Under the pieces are notes generated by a model. The model ran no database searches. It was not told the DNA's origin and saw only the letters and a list, made by a program, of their open reading frames with translations. DNA of 8,010 nt from Porticoccaceae bacterium (GTDB lineage: Bacteria > Pseudomonadota > Gammaproteobacteria > Pseudomonadales > Porticoccaceae), in the NCBI GenBank assembly GCA_023229065.1, contig JALNZZ010000095.1, positions 1 to 8,010 on the forward strand. Reading direction: 5' to 3'. The translations under genes were made by a program, and so were the position numbers. Below are positions 6,287 through 8,010 of this stretch, piece after piece (position 1 is the first letter of the stretch; each line of letters starts with the position of its first letter).

Positions 6287-7179
6287 GCACCTTTCCGGTC
6301 ACCCTCAATGTGGTAGGTTGCGGCAAGTTAGGCACTACCCTGCCCCGCCTGCTTAAAGACTCTGGCGGGGTGCGCATCGGCGGGCTCTACAGTCGCACTG
6401 TTGCGCACGCTGAAGCCGCCAGGACATTTATTGGCCAAGGTAGTGTCGTCGACAGCCTGGCGGAACTGCCCGCAGCAGAGCTCTGGCTGGTGGCGGTCAG
6501 CGACCATGCCATCGCTGATACCGGGCGCCAGCTCGCCGCCCTGCACCGCGACTGGCATGAAGTGACCGTCTTCCATGCCAGCGGCGTACACGATGCTGGC
6601 CAGCTCAGCCTTCTTGCCACGCTGGGCGCCCGCACAGCCAGCCTGCACCCGGCCCACAGTTTCGCCGACCGCGACAAATCCCTGCTCACCTTTGCCGGTA
6701 CCTGCTGTGCTTTGGAAGGCGAACCTGCTGCGAAAGCACAGCTTTCCGCGCTATTTTCCCTGCTGCCGGTGCGACTTTTCGAAATCGAAACTGCCGCCAA
6801 ACCCCTTTATCATGCGGCGACCGCCATGGCTTCCAACTACCTGGTGAGCCTGATAGCAACCAGCCTGTCGCTGCTGGCCAAAGCGGGCATTGGCGAACAG
6901 GACGCCCGCGCGCTGCTCGCGCCACTGGCGAGCCAGACAGCGGCCAATGTATTTGCTCGCGGGCCAGCAGCTGCTCTCACCGGCCCGATTGCCCGCGGCG
7001 ACAGTGCTACTGTAGCTCGCCACCTCGCCCACCTCACTGCCACTGCGCCAGAAACCCTCGATGTGTACCGCTCACTGGGCAGAGCCACTCTCGAGCTGGC
7101 CAGCACCAGCGGCGAGTTGACGCCGGACAAGGTCAGTGAGCTCGCCGCCCTGTTTGCGGCGGCTGCAAGTAAGCTGTAA
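6283..7179 (+). CDS. Rossmann-fold/DUF2520 protein, predicted NAD(P)-binding oxidoreductase
   Basis: A 298-residue protein with an N-terminal Rossmann domain: after a short strand (VTLNVVGCGKLGTTL) comes the nucleotide-binding GCGKLG (residues 12-17), then ELWLVAVSDHAI (66-77) and VFHASGVHDA (96-105), placed as in ProC- and F420/NADP reductase-like enzymes. The conserved SLHPAHSF (120-127) follows. The C-terminal helical half matches DUF2520, with YHAATAMASNYLVSL (176-190), ANVFARGP (221-228) and ALTGPIARGD (231-240). The reaction is unknown; NAD(P) use is inferred from the fold. It starts at a GTG whose last two bases are shared with the pdxJ stop codon (GTGA), and the reading frame fits the family from there. 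The 4-base overlap ties its translation to PdxJ. It ends the tight plus-strand group. A ketopantoate-reductase-like enzyme is the main alternative, but the DUF2520 motifs argue against it. Confidence 0.88.
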   Translation: MSTFPVTLNVVGCGKLGTTLPRLLKDSGGVRIGGLYSRTVAHAEAARTFIGQGSVVDSLAELPAAELWLVAVSDHAIADTGRQLAALHRDWHEVTVFHASGVHDAGQLSLLATLGARTASLHPAHSFADRDKSLLTFAGTCCALEGEPAAKAQLSALFSLLPVRLFEIETAAKPLYHAATAMASNYLVSLIATSLSLLAKAGIGEQDARALLAPLASQTAANVFARGPAAALTGPIARGDSATVARHLAHLTATAPETLDVYRSLGRATLELASTSGELTPDKVSELAALFAAAASKL

Positions 7180-7233
7180 AGACACCGCCTGTCATACCTG
7201 TAACACGTAAATCCTGTATGCTTAGCAGTGCCC

Positions 7234-7245
7234 CAACAGCTGTTG
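7234..7245. repeat. Perfect 12-base palindrome CAACAGCTGTTG
   Basis: The palindrome is perfect, without a spacer, and lies between a possible -10 and the ribosome site of the right-edge gene. Its place would suit an operator for a dimeric regulator. No matching second copy was found in the window. Confidence 0.35.
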
Positions 7246-7246
7246 C

Positions 7247-7250
7247 AGGA
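7247..7250 (+). promoter_or_regulatory. Ribosome binding site of the right-edge gene
   Basis: AGGA stands 5 bases before the ATG at 7256, directly after the palindrome. It supports this ATG as the start. Confidence 0.5.
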
Positions 7251-7255
7251 CCGCC

Positions 7256-8010
7256 ATGCCCGACCGCAAAATCAAACTCTCTACCGAACAAAAAGCGTTA
7301 GAAATCAATCTGGACGAACAGAAATACGGCACTATCGTCGAGATTGGTGCCGGTCAGGAGGTGGCGCGGCAATTCTTCAATGCCGGTGCCGCGGCGGGCA
7401 CCATCGCCAAAACCTCCTCCGCTTACGACATGCAGATCAGTGACGCCATCTACGGCAAGGCAGAGCGCTACGTCAGCCTGGAGCGGGTCCGCCAGATGAT
7501 GGACCACGAATTCGACCTGCTGATCGAGAGGCTTGCCCAGCGCCGCTCGCGCAATACCACCTACTTTACCTATGCCGCCACGGTAACCGCCAGGAGTTAT
7601 CGGCAAACCAGCGAGTGCCACGGCTGGATCGGCCTCAAACTACAGATGTACCCCGGTGCCCCTGCCAGCGAGATCGTCATGCATGTGCGCATGATGGACG
7701 ACACCAACAAGCTGCAGTCCGAGGCTCTCGGTATTCTCGGTGTCAACCTGATCTACGGTGCTTTTTTCGCCCCTCTTAAACCCAAAGCCCTCATTGAAGG
7801 GCTGCTCGACAACCTGGAGCCAGACCGTATCGAAGTAGACCTGATCAACTTCTCAGGCCCCTACTTTGAGGAGGTGGACAATCGGCTGATGAATTTACAC
7901 CTGGTGCGCAGCTGGTGCTGTCGTGCGGTGATGTTCGACAGCACCAATCAGCCCGTCGTGCCCGGCACCGAACTGCGGCGGAAAAACACCTTGGTACTGC
8001 GGGGTTCCTT
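7256..8010 (+). CDS. Conserved protein of unknown function (C-terminus beyond right edge)
   Basis: The visible 251 residues run open to the window edge. The protein has no signal peptide and no membrane segment and reads as a soluble cytoplasmic protein. Residues 24-52 (YGTIVEIGAGQEVARQFF, then GAAAGTIAK), SAYDMQISDAIYG (55-67), TARSYRQTSECHGWIGLKLQ (111-130), a GVNLIYGAFF stretch (162-171), DRIEVDLINFSGPYF (190-204) and VDNRLMNLHLV (207-217) look strongly conserved. They recall a family I remember from Bacteroidetes, cyanobacteria and some Gammaproteobacteria. Database names for that family are inconsistent and, I believe, often wrong (for example TonB-dependent receptor); nothing here resembles an outer-membrane barrel or a TonB box. 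I assign no function. It follows the DUF2520 gene by 76 bases on the same strand and may share its transcript or have its own promoter. Confidence 0.85.
   Translation, partial: MPDRKIKLSTEQKALEINLDEQKYGTIVEIGAGQEVARQFFNAGAAAGTIAKTSSAYDMQISDAIYGKAERYVSLERVRQMMDHEFDLLIERLAQRRSRNTTYFTYAATVTARSYRQTSECHGWIGLKLQMYPGAPASEIVMHVRMMDDTNKLQSEALGILGVNLIYGAFFAPLKPKALIEGLLDNLEPDRIEVDLINFSGPYFEEVDNRLMNLHLVRSWCCRAVMFDSTNQPVVPGTELRRKNTLVLRGS

Larger units (their letters stand above)
7180..7255. other. Intergenic gap between the operon end and the last gene
   Basis: These 76 bases hold three CCTGT direct repeats (7188-7192, 7197-7201, 7213-7217), a possible -10 (TATGCT, 7217-7222) without a good -35, a 12-base palindrome, and the ribosome site of the next gene. 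I see no hairpin followed by a T run, so no intrinsic terminator ends the operon here, and read-through into the last gene is possible. Confidence 0.4.

Noticed and set aside
7156..7189. GGCGG...CCGCC as a terminator of the plus-strand operon
   Set aside because: The arms are only five bases with a loop of over 20, and no T run follows.

Overview
The window is a gene-dense, moderately GC-rich stretch of a bacterial chromosome. It almost certainly comes from a gammaproteobacterium, probably a marine one of the Cellvibrionales/Halieaceae kind. The order assignment is from memory of gene order and codon flavour and is tentative. YciO, YciI, ScpA, ScpB and RluB all read as close gammaproteobacterial orthologues. 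There are no RNA genes, insertion sequences, CRISPR arrays or phage genes, and no gap between genes exceeds about 150 bases.

Left half (1-3139, minus strand): yciO - scpA - scpB - rluB, transcribed right to left. This is the conserved gammaproteobacterial block joining a YrdC/Sua5-family protein, the two non-SMC subunits of the Smc-ScpAB condensin, and the 23S rRNA pseudouridine synthase RluB. RluB runs off the left edge. An extended -10 promoter precedes yciO, and a second box with a perfect -10 lies in the yciO-scpA gap. ScpB most likely starts at a GTG with a good ribosome binding site.

Middle and right (3287-7179, plus strand, divergent from yciO): six tightly packed genes. They encode a VC0807-like multi-spanning membrane protein, YciI, an exported SH3b/coiled-coil/membrane-anchored YgiM-type protein, an exported cyclophilin, PdxJ, and a Rossmann/DUF2520 protein. 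Spacing runs from 25 bases down to 4-base overlaps (ATGA and GTGA), so this is very likely one operon. The first four gene products concern the envelope or are small accessory proteins. The last two join vitamin B6 synthesis to an uncharacterised predicted NAD(P)-binding enzyme. PdxJ is of the divergent type seen in Xanthomonas and Bacteroidetes, not the E. coli type, and sits away from its usual recO/acpS neighbourhood.

Right edge (7256 to the end): after a 76-base gap holding a perfect 12-base palindrome, a large conserved protein of unknown function begins and runs off the edge.

Most of the window is ordinary housekeeping. The points worth following are the PdxJ-DUF2520 pair, the unknown right-edge gene, and the VC0807-like protein standing where septation protein A (YciB/IspZ) usually stands. 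I see no clear new defence or mobile system.
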